A stretch of 64,000 bases of DNA from SAR86 cluster bacterium AG-349-I13 (lineage in GTDB: Bacteria > Pseudomonadota > Gammaproteobacteria > Magnimaribacterales > TMED112): contig QCDB01000001.1 in NCBI GenBank assembly GCA_003278815.1, positions 188,001-252,000 of the forward strand. The letters are read 5' to 3'. The notes under the pieces were generated by a model, which saw only the letters and a program-made list of their open reading frames with translations, was not told the DNA's origin and searched no databases. The position numbers and the translations under genes were made by a program. The first letter of the stretch is position 1. The number at the start of each line of letters is the position of its first letter. Positions 27,775 to 36,685 of this stretch are shown piece after piece.

Positions 27775-28181
27775 GAAGAAGTGCAATTTCATCTGCAGCA
27801 AGAGAAGAAGAAAGTGAAATTAATTTGACACCTATGCTTGATGTGGTTTTCATCATGCTTATATTCTTTATTGTTACAGCTAATTTTATAAAAGAGCCAG
27901 GGTTGGAAGTAAATAGACCTGACTCTGACACATCCGAAATCCAAGAGAACGCTGCAATACTTATTGCGGTGGGTGGAAACGACGAGATTTATATGGATGG
28001 TAGAAGAATTGATGTGAGACAGGTAAAAGCTAATGTATTAAAACTATTGGCTGATAATCCTCAAGGCACAGTTGTAATTCAAGCTGATGAGACAGCTAGT
28101 GCAGATGCGATCATTCAGGTCATGGATGGAGCACGAGATGCAGGAGTTTTTGATATTTCATTAGCAGCTGAACCTAATTAA
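27771..28181 (+). CDS. exbD: ExbD-like biopolymer transport protein
   Basis: 136 residues. One membrane helix at about 20-42 carries the proton-path Asp in NLTPMLDVVFIMLIFFIV; a periplasmic domain follows (VVIQADETASADAIIQVMDGARDAG). It is the stator rod that links the ExbB channel to TonB. It starts inside the exbB stop and is 3 bases before tonB. Confidence 0.94.
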   Translation: MRRSAISSAAREEESEINLTPMLDVVFIMLIFFIVTANFIKEPGLEVNRPDSDTSEIQENAAILIAVGGNDEIYMDGRRIDVRQVKANVLKLLADNPQGTVVIQADETASADAIIQVMDGARDAGVFDISLAAEPN

Positions 28182-28184
28182 CAT

Positions 28185-28817
28185 ATGGCAGATACTAAAA
28201 GATATACATTTTTAGCAATGGCACCATTAGTCGCCTTTATGCTATTCGTGTTTATGGTTCTTTTAGTAAGTACCGGCGATTCTGGTGATGTCGTTAAAGG
28301 AAGAAAAATAGGTGATGTAATCATGCCAGATAGAGAAATTGAAACCATCACTTCCGAAGAAGTTGAGCCACCTGAAGAGCCTGAAATAGCTCCACCGGAT
28401 ATTGCGCCTCCACAGCTTGATGTTACACCTATAGCGGTTAGTGCTGCAGCGTCAAAACCAGATATAAATTTTTCACAAGGTACAGGAGCTCTTTTTAGAG
28501 ACGGAGACTATATACCATTATTTAAAGTCCAGCCAGTGTATCCCCGAAGAGCACAAGAAAGAAACATGGAGGGTTATGTAATAGTAGCATTTACTATTAC
28601 TGAATCAGGAACAATCGAAGAGCCCTATGTAATTGAAGGCATGTGTCGATCAGCAGGTAATAGAGAAGGCGAATTTAGAGAATGCTCAATGTTTAATTCT
28701 GCAACGTTAAGAGCAGCAGCAAAGCTTAAATATAAACCAACTGTAAGAGATGGGCGTGCAGTTTCCGTCCAAGATGTGCCGCATAAATTTTCCTTTGAAT
28801 TGGAGCAAGAAAGCTAA
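28185..28817 (+). CDS. tonB: TonB energy transducer, TonB2 type
   Basis: 210 residues. One N-terminal membrane helix (about 8-32), a short Pro/Glu linker (PPEEPEIAPPDIAPPQ, much shorter than in E. coli TonB) and a C-terminal TonB domain from about residue 108 (YPRRAQERNMEGYVIVAFTI). An insertion with two Cys (MCRSAGNREGEFRECSMF, about 148-165) interrupts the usual hinge before the FNSATLRAA helix. It transfers energy to outer-membrane receptors; the receptor at 38759 is a likely client. The stop abuts the TPR gene. Confidence 0.92.
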   Translation: MADTKRYTFLAMAPLVAFMLFVFMVLLVSTGDSGDVVKGRKIGDVIMPDREIETITSEEVEPPEEPEIAPPDIAPPQLDVTPIAVSAAASKPDINFSQGTGALFRDGDYIPLFKVQPVYPRRAQERNMEGYVIVAFTITESGTIEEPYVIEGMCRSAGNREGEFRECSMFNSATLRAAAKLKYKPTVRDGRAVSVQDVPHKFSFELEQES

Positions 28818-30430
28818 TGAGATATTTACTTTTACTATTGTTAACCTTTTCTTTTAATACCTTTTCTCAGGTGCCTGACCCTAGTTATGGTCTACCAGAA
28901 TTAGCTTCTGAAGAACGGATCAGAGAACTTAATACAAAGAAGAGAGCTAAAGTTATGTCTGCTTCTGTTGCCAGAAAAGTTCAAAGCGTCATTGAAGCGC
29001 TAGATGAGGCAAGTATTCTAGAAGAAGAGCAAAGGCTTCTTAAAAAAGATAAAAAAGAGAAAGAAGCCAATGCAAAAGAAGCTGAAATAAAACGAGCTGT
29101 AGCAAAGGGCCAAAGAGAATTAGATGAATTAAAACCAAGAATGGCGTCTTTGAAAAGTTATGACAGGTCAATGATCTATTACTATCAGTCTTATTTTAAT
29201 CTTGCGTATCAAAATAAAATCCAAGAGGCAATATCAAATTATTTGAAAGTTGTGGATGAGGAAGATACTAACGACAAGCTAAGAGTTGAGGCATATTATG
29301 TTCTTGCACAACTATATCTTTCAGAATCTGACTTTGATGCTGGAGTTGAATACCTAATAAAATGGTTTAAGAATGCCCCTGACATCAAGCCTGATGCCTA
29401 TGTACTTCTTGGACAAGCATATTACCTTCTTGCAGATCAAGAAAGATCAAAATCAAAGGCTTTAGCAAGTAAGCAAAAAGCCTTTAACAATGTATTAAAA
29501 GCAAAGAGTCTTGCAGATGAAAAGCAAATAAGGTTTAGAGAAAACTGGTATTCACTATTACTTGCATCTATGAGTGACCTTGAGCTTAAGGAAGAGCAAG
29601 TGCCTCTGTATGAAGAAATTCTAGAACTCTATCCAAAGAAAAAATATTTTGTGAATTTAGCTGGCCTTTACAATGACCTAGAGAGACCTCGAGATTATAC
29701 TTCTCTACTTAAAACTGCGTATACAAAACAACTTCTAAATAAGAAAGGTGAATTTCAGTCTTTGTCACAAATGCTAATGGCAGCTGGCAACCCTTATTGG
29801 GCTGCAGAGGTAATGCTAACAGGAATGACATCTGTACCAGGGCTGCGAGTAGTTGATCAAGAATGCTTGATGAGTAAAGTTCTAGATGAAGATGGTAATT
29901 TAAAAACTGATAATAAAGGTATAGCTGTAGAAGAGTTGGTTTGCACAGATATATACGGCCCTGCTTTTGTTAAAGCTGGATCAGCAAATGCACTTGATCC
30001 TGAAGCAATGCCGGTTCTCGTAGAAGATAAGCAAAATTTGACTATTCTAGCTGGGGCGCTTCGTGCAGCTCAAGAAAGACAAGCTGCAATAGATGTTTTC
30101 AAAAAGCTTACAAAAGTAACTTCAGATGGCGAAGCATATATAGCAATGGGTAATTTGTACTATCAAGAAGATGAAATAGAAAATGCTATAAATGCTATTA
30201 ACAAAGGATTGGATAAGGGCGATCTTAAAAATCCAGGGTTTGCCCAACTTACTCTTGGGCAAGCTTTATTTGAATTGCAAAGATTTAATGAAGCTAGAGA
30301 TGTATTTACAAAAGCTTCAAAAAGCGAAAAAGACGCTGTAAAAAAATCTGCAAGAGCTTGGCTCAAGTATACGGATAATGAGCAAGAAAGAGTAAGAAAT
30401 CTAAATTTGAGAAAAGACTCTATTTCTTGA
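28817..30430 (+). CDS. Tetratricopeptide-repeat periplasmic protein of the TonB2-like system
   Basis: 537 residues. A signal peptide (ends NTFSQ), a Lys/Glu coiled coil at about 50-100, then TPR-type helical repeats through about 115-250 and again near 430-520 (for example EAYIAMGNLYYQEDEIENAINAINKGL). TPR proteins close the TonB2 clusters of Vibrio and relatives and are needed for some iron uptake there. It overlaps the tonB stop by one base and the convergent folA gene by 11 bases. Confidence 0.88.
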   Translation: MRYLLLLLLTFSFNTFSQVPDPSYGLPELASEERIRELNTKKRAKVMSASVARKVQSVIEALDEASILEEEQRLLKKDKKEKEANAKEAEIKRAVAKGQRELDELKPRMASLKSYDRSMIYYYQSYFNLAYQNKIQEAISNYLKVVDEEDTNDKLRVEAYYVLAQLYLSESDFDAGVEYLIKWFKNAPDIKPDAYVLLGQAYYLLADQERSKSKALASKQKAFNNVLKAKSLADEKQIRFRENWYSLLLASMSDLELKEEQVPLYEEILELYPKKKYFVNLAGLYNDLERPRDYTSLLKTAYTKQLLNKKGEFQSLSQMLMAAGNPYWAAEVMLTGMTSVPGLRVVDQECLMSKVLDEDGNLKTDNKGIAVEELVCTDIYGPAFVKAGSANALDPEAMPVLVEDKQNLTILAGALRAAQERQAAIDVFKKLTKVTSDGEAYIAMGNLYYQEDEIENAINAINKGLDKGDLKNPGFAQLTLGQALFELQRFNEARDVFTKASKSEKDAVKKSARAWLKYTDNEQERVRNLNLRKDSIS

Positions 30431-30911
30431 CATATTCTTTAATCTCAAAAGAAAACTCGTTTTGATCAGACTGCCTGTAATGCTCATTTGATACCTCTAG
30501 CCAGTCATTAACATTAAATGCAGGAAAATAAACATCCCCTTTTAAATGATCAGCATCAACCCAAGAAATAACAAGCTTATTTATTTTTTCCATGCCCTCT
30601 TCAAAAATTCTAGAGCCACCAATTAAAATTATTTCATCGTTTGTATATTTTTTCCCAACTTCAATTGCCTCATCAAGAGATTTACATATATGACAACCCT
30701 CGACTTGTTTTAACTGGTTTGAAACAATGATATTAATTCTATTAGGCAAAGGTCTTCCAATAGAGTCGAATGTATTTCGACCCATAATAATGGGTTTATT
30801 CATGGAATATTTTTTAAAATGCTCTAAATCATCTTTGAGCTTCCACGGTAAATCATTGTTTACTCCAATTAAGTTGTTGCTATTCATGGCAACTAAAGAA
30901 GAAATAATCAT
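30420..30911 (-). CDS. folA: Dihydrofolate reductase
   Basis: 163 residues, normal size. [25 protein letters not shown] at the start contains the substrate Asp (NDLPW); [19 protein letters not shown] is the NADPH-binding block and [13 protein letters not shown] the second glycine motif. It regenerates tetrahydrofolate, which the adjacent thymidylate synthase oxidises. It overlaps thyA by 4 bases, so the two coupled enzymes are made together. Confidence 0.96.
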   Translation of the reverse strand: MIISSLVAMNSNNLIGVNNDLPWKLKDDLEHFKKYSMNKPIIMGRNTFDSIGRPLPNRINIIVSNQLKQVEGCHICKSLDEAIEVGKKYTNDEIILIGGSRIFEEGMEKINKLVISWVDADHLKGDVYFPAFNVNDWLEVSNEHYRQSDQNEFSFEIKEYVKK

Positions 30912-31696
30912 ACAGCTACAACAGCAGGTATATGAGGATGATGTTGATAATTAATTAATTCAAAGTCTTCAAATTCATAGGCATCAATGGAGGTTTTTTG
31001 TGAAACTTTTATTTGAGGGGGCTCTAAAGGAGACCTAGAAAGTTGCTCTTCAGCTTGAGTTAAGTGGTTATTATACAAATGTGCATCACCCAAAGTATGA
31101 ACAAAGTCACCAACCTCCAAATTGCACACATTTGCAATCATATGCGTCAGTAATGCATAAGAAGCAATATTGAATGGAACGCCTAAGAAAACGTCAGCAC
31201 TCCTTTGGTACAACTGACACGACAGTTTTCCATCTTGTACATAAAATTGGAATAGTATGTGGCACGGAGCAAGAGCCATGCTTGGTATCTCAGCAACATT
31301 CCATGCACTAACAATGTGCCTTCTACTATTAGGGTTGTTTTTTATTTGTTCAATAACACTTGATATTTGATCATGAAAACCATCAGCACCTTTCCAATCA
31401 CGCCATTGTTTGCCATATACTGGGCCTAAGTCTCCATTTTCGTCTGCCCATTCATCCCAAATTGAAACGCCATTATCCTTCAAGTATTTAATGTTTGTGT
31501 CTCCTTTTAAAAACCAAAGAAGTTCATAGGCTACGGACTTAAAATGAATTTTTTTTGTTGTTAAGAGAGGGAAAGATTCTTTAAGGTTGAATCTCATCTG
31601 GTGGCCAAAGATCGATATGGTGCCAGTGCCTGTTCTATCGCCTTTAGGCTTGCCAGAATCTTTAACTTTTTTAAGTAAATCTAGGTATTCTTGCAT
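30908..31696 (-). CDS. thyA: Thymidylate synthase
   Basis: 262 residues. Methylates dUMP to dTMP with methylene-tetrahydrofolate. Visible: the phosphate-binding Arg near [13 protein letters not shown], the catalytic Cys in [12 protein letters not shown] (about 145), [19 protein letters not shown] and the C-terminal Val. It starts immediately after the lgt stop and is followed by folA, the common lgt-thyA-folA order. Confidence 0.97.
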   Translation of the reverse strand: MQEYLDLLKKVKDSGKPKGDRTGTGTISIFGHQMRFNLKESFPLLTTKKIHFKSVAYELLWFLKGDTNIKYLKDNGVSIWDEWADENGDLGPVYGKQWRDWKGADGFHDQISSVIEQIKNNPNSRRHIVSAWNVAEIPSMALAPCHILFQFYVQDGKLSCQLYQRSADVFLGVPFNIASYALLTHMIANVCNLEVGDFVHTLGDAHLYNNHLTQAEEQLSRSPLEPPQIKVSQKTSIDAYEFEDFELINYQHHPHIPAVVAV

Positions 31697-32512
31697 TTAT
31701 TTTTTTGAGAGTATGAATATACCTAATATTATCATAGGTATTGACAATAATTGTCCCTGAGTTAAAAAACTAAACAATAAAAAGTCGTTGCCCCAAACAG
31801 TATCTGGAGATTTATAAAATTCGACTATAGATCTAGCAATACCATAGCCAATAAGGAAATATGCTGAATGTCTTCCTATCTTATTCTTTTTAGAAATAAC
31901 AAAATTTAAGAATAAGAATAATAGCAGCCCTTCTAGAAAAGCCTCATACAATTGAGATGGATGTCTTACAAGACCGAGTGGATCTGTTGGGAATATCATG
32001 CCCCATGGAACATCAGTTGGCCTTCCATATAATTCTGCATTGATAAAGTTTGCTATCCTGCCAAGAAATAGTGCTATTGGAACTTGTGGAGCAATCCAAT
32101 CAGTTACTTGAAAAAAAGTAAAATTCTTTTTGTTGGCGTAAAACCATATAGCTACCATCACCCCAATCAAGCCACCATGAAATGACATACCACCTTGCCA
32201 GATTTTTAAGAAATATAGAGGGTCTTGCAATTGAATGTGAAAGTCATAAAACAGAACGTGTCCTAGTCTTCCACCTACTATCGCCCCGAAAAATAAACCA
32301 TATGTAAATACAACGTCACTTACCTCTTCCCTAGAGATTTCAATGTTAAATTTTTCTCTTGTTGCAGCCATTCGCAAATAAATTAGGTACGCACCCAAGA
32401 CATAAGCAAGACCGTACCAATGTATATTAAGGGCTGTACCAAAAATGGAATGTAAAAACTCAGGAAGTGGTATTGATAGAGCTACTGGATCTATTTCGGG
32501 ATATTCAATCAT
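31697..32512 (-). CDS. lgt: Prolipoprotein diacylglyceryl transferase
   Basis: 271 residues from the ATG at 32512, chosen because it overlaps the TauE/SafE stop (ATGA); a start 12 bases upstream is also in frame. Seven membrane helices. The signature GRIANFINAELYGRP and the HGGLIG motif with its essential His are present. It attaches diacylglycerol to the lipobox Cys of prolipoproteins, so it serves the lipoproteins in this window (4354, 42579). Confidence 0.95.
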   Translation of the reverse strand: MIEYPEIDPVALSIPLPEFLHSIFGTALNIHWYGLAYVLGAYLIYLRMAATREKFNIEISREEVSDVVFTYGLFFGAIVGGRLGHVLFYDFHIQLQDPLYFLKIWQGGMSFHGGLIGVMVAIWFYANKKNFTFFQVTDWIAPQVPIALFLGRIANFINAELYGRPTDVPWGMIFPTDPLGLVRHPSQLYEAFLEGLLLFLFLNFVISKKNKIGRHSAYFLIGYGIARSIVEFYKSPDTVWGNDFLLFSFLTQGQLLSIPMIILGIFILSKK

Positions 32513-33300
32513 TTTAAAAACCAATAAATTGCTACAGGTATAAGGTGAGCAGCAAATATAAATTGTAATAAATTATCATTTAATTTGTGAGCTAATTTTG
32601 TTCCTTGTTTTGCAAAAAAGAAACTGAAAATTACTATACCTATTACGCCAGGAATATATATAAATCCTATTGAATATTCTGGAAGACCGCTCACATTTAA
32701 GCCAAGCAATAAGTAAGAAGCGGAAGACAAAAGTGCAATTGGAAATGCACATGCAGCACCTGTACCAACAGCTTTTTTCATTTCCATACCACTAATCTTC
32801 AATAGAGGAACACTAAAAATACCACCACCAATACCAAAAATTGATGAAAGGTAGCCAATCACTCCCCCAGAAAGATTGAAAAAAAGAAAATTTGGTTCCT
32901 TTGTTGCTTTAGGCATCTGAATATTTATAAATAATCTCAAAGACATAATTGCAACGAAAATTGCCAGCATCGTTTTGAGTATTTCAGAATCAACATTTAT
33001 TACAAAACTTGAACCAAAGCCTGCCCCAACCAATATTCCAACAGTAAGCTGTCCAAATCTTTTAAGAGAAAGAGATCCTTTTTGATAATGAGAATATGCT
33101 GCTGAGGAAGAAGTCACGATAATACAAGCTAACGCAGTACCTATCGATAACGGCATCGCTATTGACTCTTCAAGACCATTAGACGTCAGTATAAAATGCA
33201 TTACAGGCACTATTATCAAGCCACCCCCTACACCAAAAAGACCGGCCATAGTACCAGTAATGATTCCTACTAGCCCAAATATTAAGAATTCAGCTATCAT
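32509..33300 (-). CDS. TauE/SafE-family membrane transporter
   Basis: 263 residues, about eight membrane helices in two halves, each with a glycine motif (GLFGVGGGLIIVPVM near 20-34; SSIFGIGGGIFSVPLL near 150-165). Members export sulfite or sulfoacetate or carry other organic anions; the substrate is not evident here. It overlaps rmuC by 11 bases and lgt by 4. Confidence 0.9.
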   Translation of the reverse strand: MIAEFLIFGLVGIITGTMAGLFGVGGGLIIVPVMHFILTSNGLEESIAMPLSIGTALACIIVTSSSAAYSHYQKGSLSLKRFGQLTVGILVGAGFGSSFVINVDSEILKTMLAIFVAIMSLRLFINIQMPKATKEPNFLFFNLSGGVIGYLSSIFGIGGGIFSVPLLKISGMEMKKAVGTGAACAFPIALLSSASYLLLGLNVSGLPEYSIGFIYIPGVIGIVIFSFFFAKQGTKLAHKLNDNLLQFIFAAHLIPVAIYWFLK

Positions 33301-34402
33301 CAGTTAATTTTTTTGTTTCTTTTGCACCTAGGCTCACTAAACCTTGTATTTTTGAAGACATAGAACCTTTACCATCAATTAATTTATTTCTTGCGTCATC
33401 GTATTTTTTTTGAGACTGTGCTATTGATGTACCTAAACTGTCCATAACATTAGTAAAGCCCTGCAATTTATCGACTAACTTTTGAGCTTCCTCATAAACT
33501 TTTACGACGCTTTCTCTTTGCCCATCAAGCCGCCATAAATTTTCCACCATCTTGATTGAGATATGTAGGATAGAAGGACTCACTAAGGCAATTCTTTTTT
33601 TGTCGGCATAGGATACTAAATCAGGATCATATTTAAGTGCTACGCTTAATGAATCATCTATTCCCAGAAACATAAAGATAATGTCTGGGGTATTGAGTTC
33701 TTCAATTTGGCTGTATTTTGTTGCGCTCAAATCATTAATCCTTTCTCTTATATTTTTCGTCAAATTTTTACCGTGCTTTTCTTTTTCCTCTTTTGCGTCT
33801 GTATTGCAATAGTCGTTGTAAGCAGTGAAGGAAAATTTTGAATCAATAATAATATTTCTGCCTTGAGGTAAATATATGACAGCATCGGGTATTTCTCTTG
33901 AGACATCTCCTTCAGTTTTTACCGTAAAACTTTTTTGCAGTTTGTAATGTATATTTTCCTCTAAGCCAGAATTCTCCAGTAACATTTGAAGCTTGAGTTC
34001 ACCATAATCACCTTGAGTCTTACTCTCTCCTGACAAGGCCTTTGTTAATTTGTTTGCATCTGATGTAATCTGATTAGTCTGCTCAATTAAATTATCTATT
34101 GTTACTTTAGTTTTTGTATGAAATTCATGTTGTTGTGTAGTATTTTTCCTGACCTCTTCTTCAAATTCTTTGATTCTTTTTTTAAATGGGTCAATAACAT
34201 TCTCAATATTCTCTTTTGAGACTTTTTTAAAATCTTCTTCCCTTTTTTCATAGATTGCTTCGATTGAATTTGTAATTTTTTTCTCTAACTGATCCCCCAA
34301 ATTGTTTGATTCATCTTTCGTCCTGCGATCGTTTATTAAAAAGACGATTACACTTAAAGAAATTACTGAAAAAATTGATAGAATGACTACTACTAAATCC
34401 AT
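33290..34402 (-). CDS. rmuC: DNA recombination protein RmuC
   Basis: 370 residues. An N-terminal membrane helix, a long coiled coil at about 30-130, then the RmuC nuclease-like core (GDYGELKLQMLLENSGL, IPDAVIYLPQGRNIIIDSKFSFTAY) and a second helical end. RmuC restrains inversions at short inverted repeats and is nuclease-like (PD-(D/E)XK; Asp-Ser-Lys is visible). Its ATG is only 2 bases from the ATG of the divergent aminotransferase gene. Confidence 0.92.
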   Translation of the reverse strand: MDLVVVILSIFSVISLSVIVFLINDRRTKDESNNLGDQLEKKITNSIEAIYEKREEDFKKVSKENIENVIDPFKKRIKEFEEEVRKNTTQQHEFHTKTKVTIDNLIEQTNQITSDANKLTKALSGESKTQGDYGELKLQMLLENSGLEENIHYKLQKSFTVKTEGDVSREIPDAVIYLPQGRNIIIDSKFSFTAYNDYCNTDAKEEKEKHGKNLTKNIRERINDLSATKYSQIEELNTPDIIFMFLGIDDSLSVALKYDPDLVSYADKKRIALVSPSILHISIKMVENLWRLDGQRESVVKVYEEAQKLVDKLQGFTNVMDSLGTSIAQSQKKYDDARNKLIDGKGSMSSKIQGLVSLGAKETKKLTDDS

Positions 34403-34404
34403 AG

Positions 34405-35601
34405 ATGAATATTTTAGAACAAATTAAGCAAGAACTCCCTTGGTTAGATGGTAATACCGTATACGATTTAACAAGAGGCAAACCTTCGTCTGAACAATTA
34501 GATATTACTGAAAATTATTATTCTAAACTAACTACACCTTATGAGATGGACGGCATTGATTTAAGGAATTATGGTAATCCAGAGGGTCTTCCATCTGCAA
34601 GAGAGTTGGGTTCAAAAATTTTAAAAACAAATTTTGATGAAACCTTTGCTTTAGACAATTCATCCTTAACTTTAATGCACCAAATAATCAGTTGTGCGCT
34701 CTTTCTTGGCTTCAAAAACTCTAAACTTAATGCTGAAAGTAAAATAATTTGTCCTGTGCCAGGTTACGACAGACATTTTAAGCTTTTAGAAAATTTTGGT
34801 GTTGAAATGTTAACTGTGCCATTTCAAAAAGATGGGCCCGATTTAAATGCTGTAAAAGACCTTCTTAAAAATGAAAGCAATATACATGGGATAGTTTGTG
34901 TACCAAGACACTCGAACCCAACCGGACATACTTATTCTGATAATAATGTGGAACAATTATTTGAATTATTAGTGCCACATAAAGAGAATTTCTCTATTTT
35001 TTGGGATAATGCATATGCTTGTCATGATATTGAAGTTACCATTCAACAGACACCAGCGGATCAAATAGCTAAAAGATTTGGCTTAGAAAATAATTTATTT
35101 CAAGTTGGGTCAACATCAAAAATTACTCTGGCAGGCAGTGGAATTTCATTTATTTCAAGCTCAATGGATAACTTGTCTAAATTTATTGATTTCAGAAATG
35201 CAATCACGCCGGGCCCAAATAAGATGAATCAAGGCATTCATGTTAAATATTTTGAACTGGTAAGCATTGAACAGCAAATGGAAAAATTAAAAAAAATAAT
35301 TAAACCAAAGTTTGAGCTTGTTGATGATATCCTTAAGCCACTTAAAGATGAGGGTTGCTGCACTTATAACAAACCTACTGGTGGATATTTTTATTCTATA
35401 GATGCAACAACCAGTAATGCTGATGAAATTGTGCAAACTTGTTCTCAGCTTGGTTTAAAACTACTTCCTATGGGTTCATGCTTCCCGTATGGCGCTGATC
35501 CTGATAATAGCAATATAAGGTTAGCTCCAACATTTCCTGATTTGGCTTCTCTCGAACGCTGTGTCAATATTTTTAAAAATGTTCTTAAATATTTGAACTA
35601 A
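34405..35601 (+). CDS. Type Ic aspartate-type aminotransferase (MocR-like fold, no HTH)
   Basis: 398 residues. PLP enzyme with LTRGKPSSEQLDI at the start, NYGNPEGLPSARELG, the Asn/Pro block VPRHSNPTGHTYS, IFWDNAYACHD and the Schiff-base Lys in VGSTSKITLAGSGISF. GGYFYSIDATTSNADEIV near the C-terminus matches the subgroup Ic aspartate aminotransferase family (PF12897). The likely reaction is aspartate/2-oxoglutarate transamination. It is divergent from rmuC with a 2-base gap. Confidence 0.87.
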   Translation: MNILEQIKQELPWLDGNTVYDLTRGKPSSEQLDITENYYSKLTTPYEMDGIDLRNYGNPEGLPSARELGSKILKTNFDETFALDNSSLTLMHQIISCALFLGFKNSKLNAESKIICPVPGYDRHFKLLENFGVEMLTVPFQKDGPDLNAVKDLLKNESNIHGIVCVPRHSNPTGHTYSDNNVEQLFELLVPHKENFSIFWDNAYACHDIEVTIQQTPADQIAKRFGLENNLFQVGSTSKITLAGSGISFISSSMDNLSKFIDFRNAITPGPNKMNQGIHVKYFELVSIEQQMEKLKKIIKPKFELVDDILKPLKDEGCCTYNKPTGGYFYSIDATTSNADEIVQTCSQLGLKLLPMGSCFPYGADPDNSNIRLAPTFPDLASLERCVNIFKNVLKYLN

Positions 35602-35636
35602 TCAGATGTTTAGGCATCAAAAGTAGTAGGTGAAAA

Positions 35637-36083
35637 ATGAAATATTTATTACTTTTAATAACTTTAATCTTATCTAGTGTCATCATCGCTGATGATCATA
35701 AGCCTGATAGAGCCATAATGGAAGCTAAAATGCAATTAGATTTAGCAGAGCTTAAGGGACCGCCATTACTCGTTGATTTAAAAGCAAAAAAAGCAAGCAG
35801 AATTGCAGACCTCGACCTTTTAATCAATTCAGGTAAATATGAGGGACGAGCTTTAGAGCGTCTTTCAGATATGAGAGAAAAAGTAATCAACACTGAACTT
35901 CCAACGCAAGATCAAATCAATCTTAGACACGAAAGAAAAATCAAAATGATGAAAAACAGAATGAAAAGTCGAGTGAAAATGATGGACAGAAGATTCAGAG
36001 ATCCAAGAAGAGACAGAATGATGCGTGATAGAGAACGCTGGGAGCATAGAAAACAAAAGAATAAAAGAGTTAAAAAGAACTAG
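35637..36083 (+). CDS. Secreted polybasic protein of unknown function
   Basis: 148 residues. A clear signal peptide (MKYLLLLITLILSSVIIAD), a helical middle (ELKGPPLLVDLKAKKASRI) and a tail from about residue 100 made almost wholly of Arg, Lys and Met, with repeats of the type RRDRMMRDRERWEHRKQ. I recognise no family. The tail should bind acidic polymers (LPS, nucleic acid, teichoic-like sugars) or a metal through Met, in the periplasm. AGTAGGTG lies 4 bases before the ATG, one of the better ribosome sites here. Single gene. Confidence 0.7.
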   Translation: MKYLLLLITLILSSVIIADDHKPDRAIMEAKMQLDLAELKGPPLLVDLKAKKASRIADLDLLINSGKYEGRALERLSDMREKVINTELPTQDQINLRHERKIKMMKNRMKSRVKMMDRRFRDPRRDRMMRDRERWEHRKQKNKRVKKN

Positions 36084-36088
36084 TCATA

Positions 36089-36685
36089 TTAGTCGTAATC
36101 TGCCCATAACAGATTTGCGGCAACCGACCTGAAGGGGCGCCACTCTCTTGCTAAACAAGTCATATCCTCAACGTTAGGGCGCTCTTTCAGGTTTTTTAAT
36201 CTCCTTACACCTTCCTGAAGACCAATATCACCAACAGGCCAAATATCTTGCCTTGTTAAACAAGCCATTAAATAACAATCAGCCGTCCAACTTCCAATGC
36301 CCTTCATTTGTATTAAAGAATTTCTCGCATCTTCATCTGACATTGTTTCAAGATCATCAAAATTAAATTGCCCTGTGCTTTCCTTTTCAGCAACACCTGC
36401 CAAGTAATTAATTTTTGGTCTACTTATACCAGCTTCTCTTAGAAGGTTTTTATCTAGCTGAAGAAAACTCTTAGAATTAACACTTCCCATTAAATTAAAG
36501 ACCCTTCTTTTTATAGATTCTGCTGCCTTAACTGAAATCTGTTGTTCAATTACAAGAGCACAAATACCTTTAAATCCTTTTGGTCTCAAAAAAAAATCAA
36601 TCTGATGATCAGGAATAAAACGTTCAAAATTTGGCTCCACACAGACAAGATGTTTTATGCCTTCATTTAAAATTTGCTGATTCAT
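36089..36685 (-). CDS. HhH-GPD DNA glycosylase, AlkA/3-methyladenine type
   Basis: 198 residues. Helix-hairpin-helix MKGIGSWTADCYLM (about 133-146) and the catalytic Asp in WPVGDIGLQEGVRRL about 20 residues later. No iron-sulfur Cys cluster. The N-terminal TBP-like domain of E. coli AlkA is missing, as in the shorter AlkA/MAG2 forms. It removes alkylated purines. It overlaps the next gene's end by 4 bases. Confidence 0.9.
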   Translation of the reverse strand: MNQQILNEGIKHLVCVEPNFERFIPDHQIDFFLRPKGFKGICALVIEQQISVKAAESIKRRVFNLMGSVNSKSFLQLDKNLLREAGISRPKINYLAGVAEKESTGQFNFDDLETMSDEDARNSLIQMKGIGSWTADCYLMACLTRQDIWPVGDIGLQEGVRRLKNLKERPNVEDMTCLAREWRPFRSVAANLLWADYD

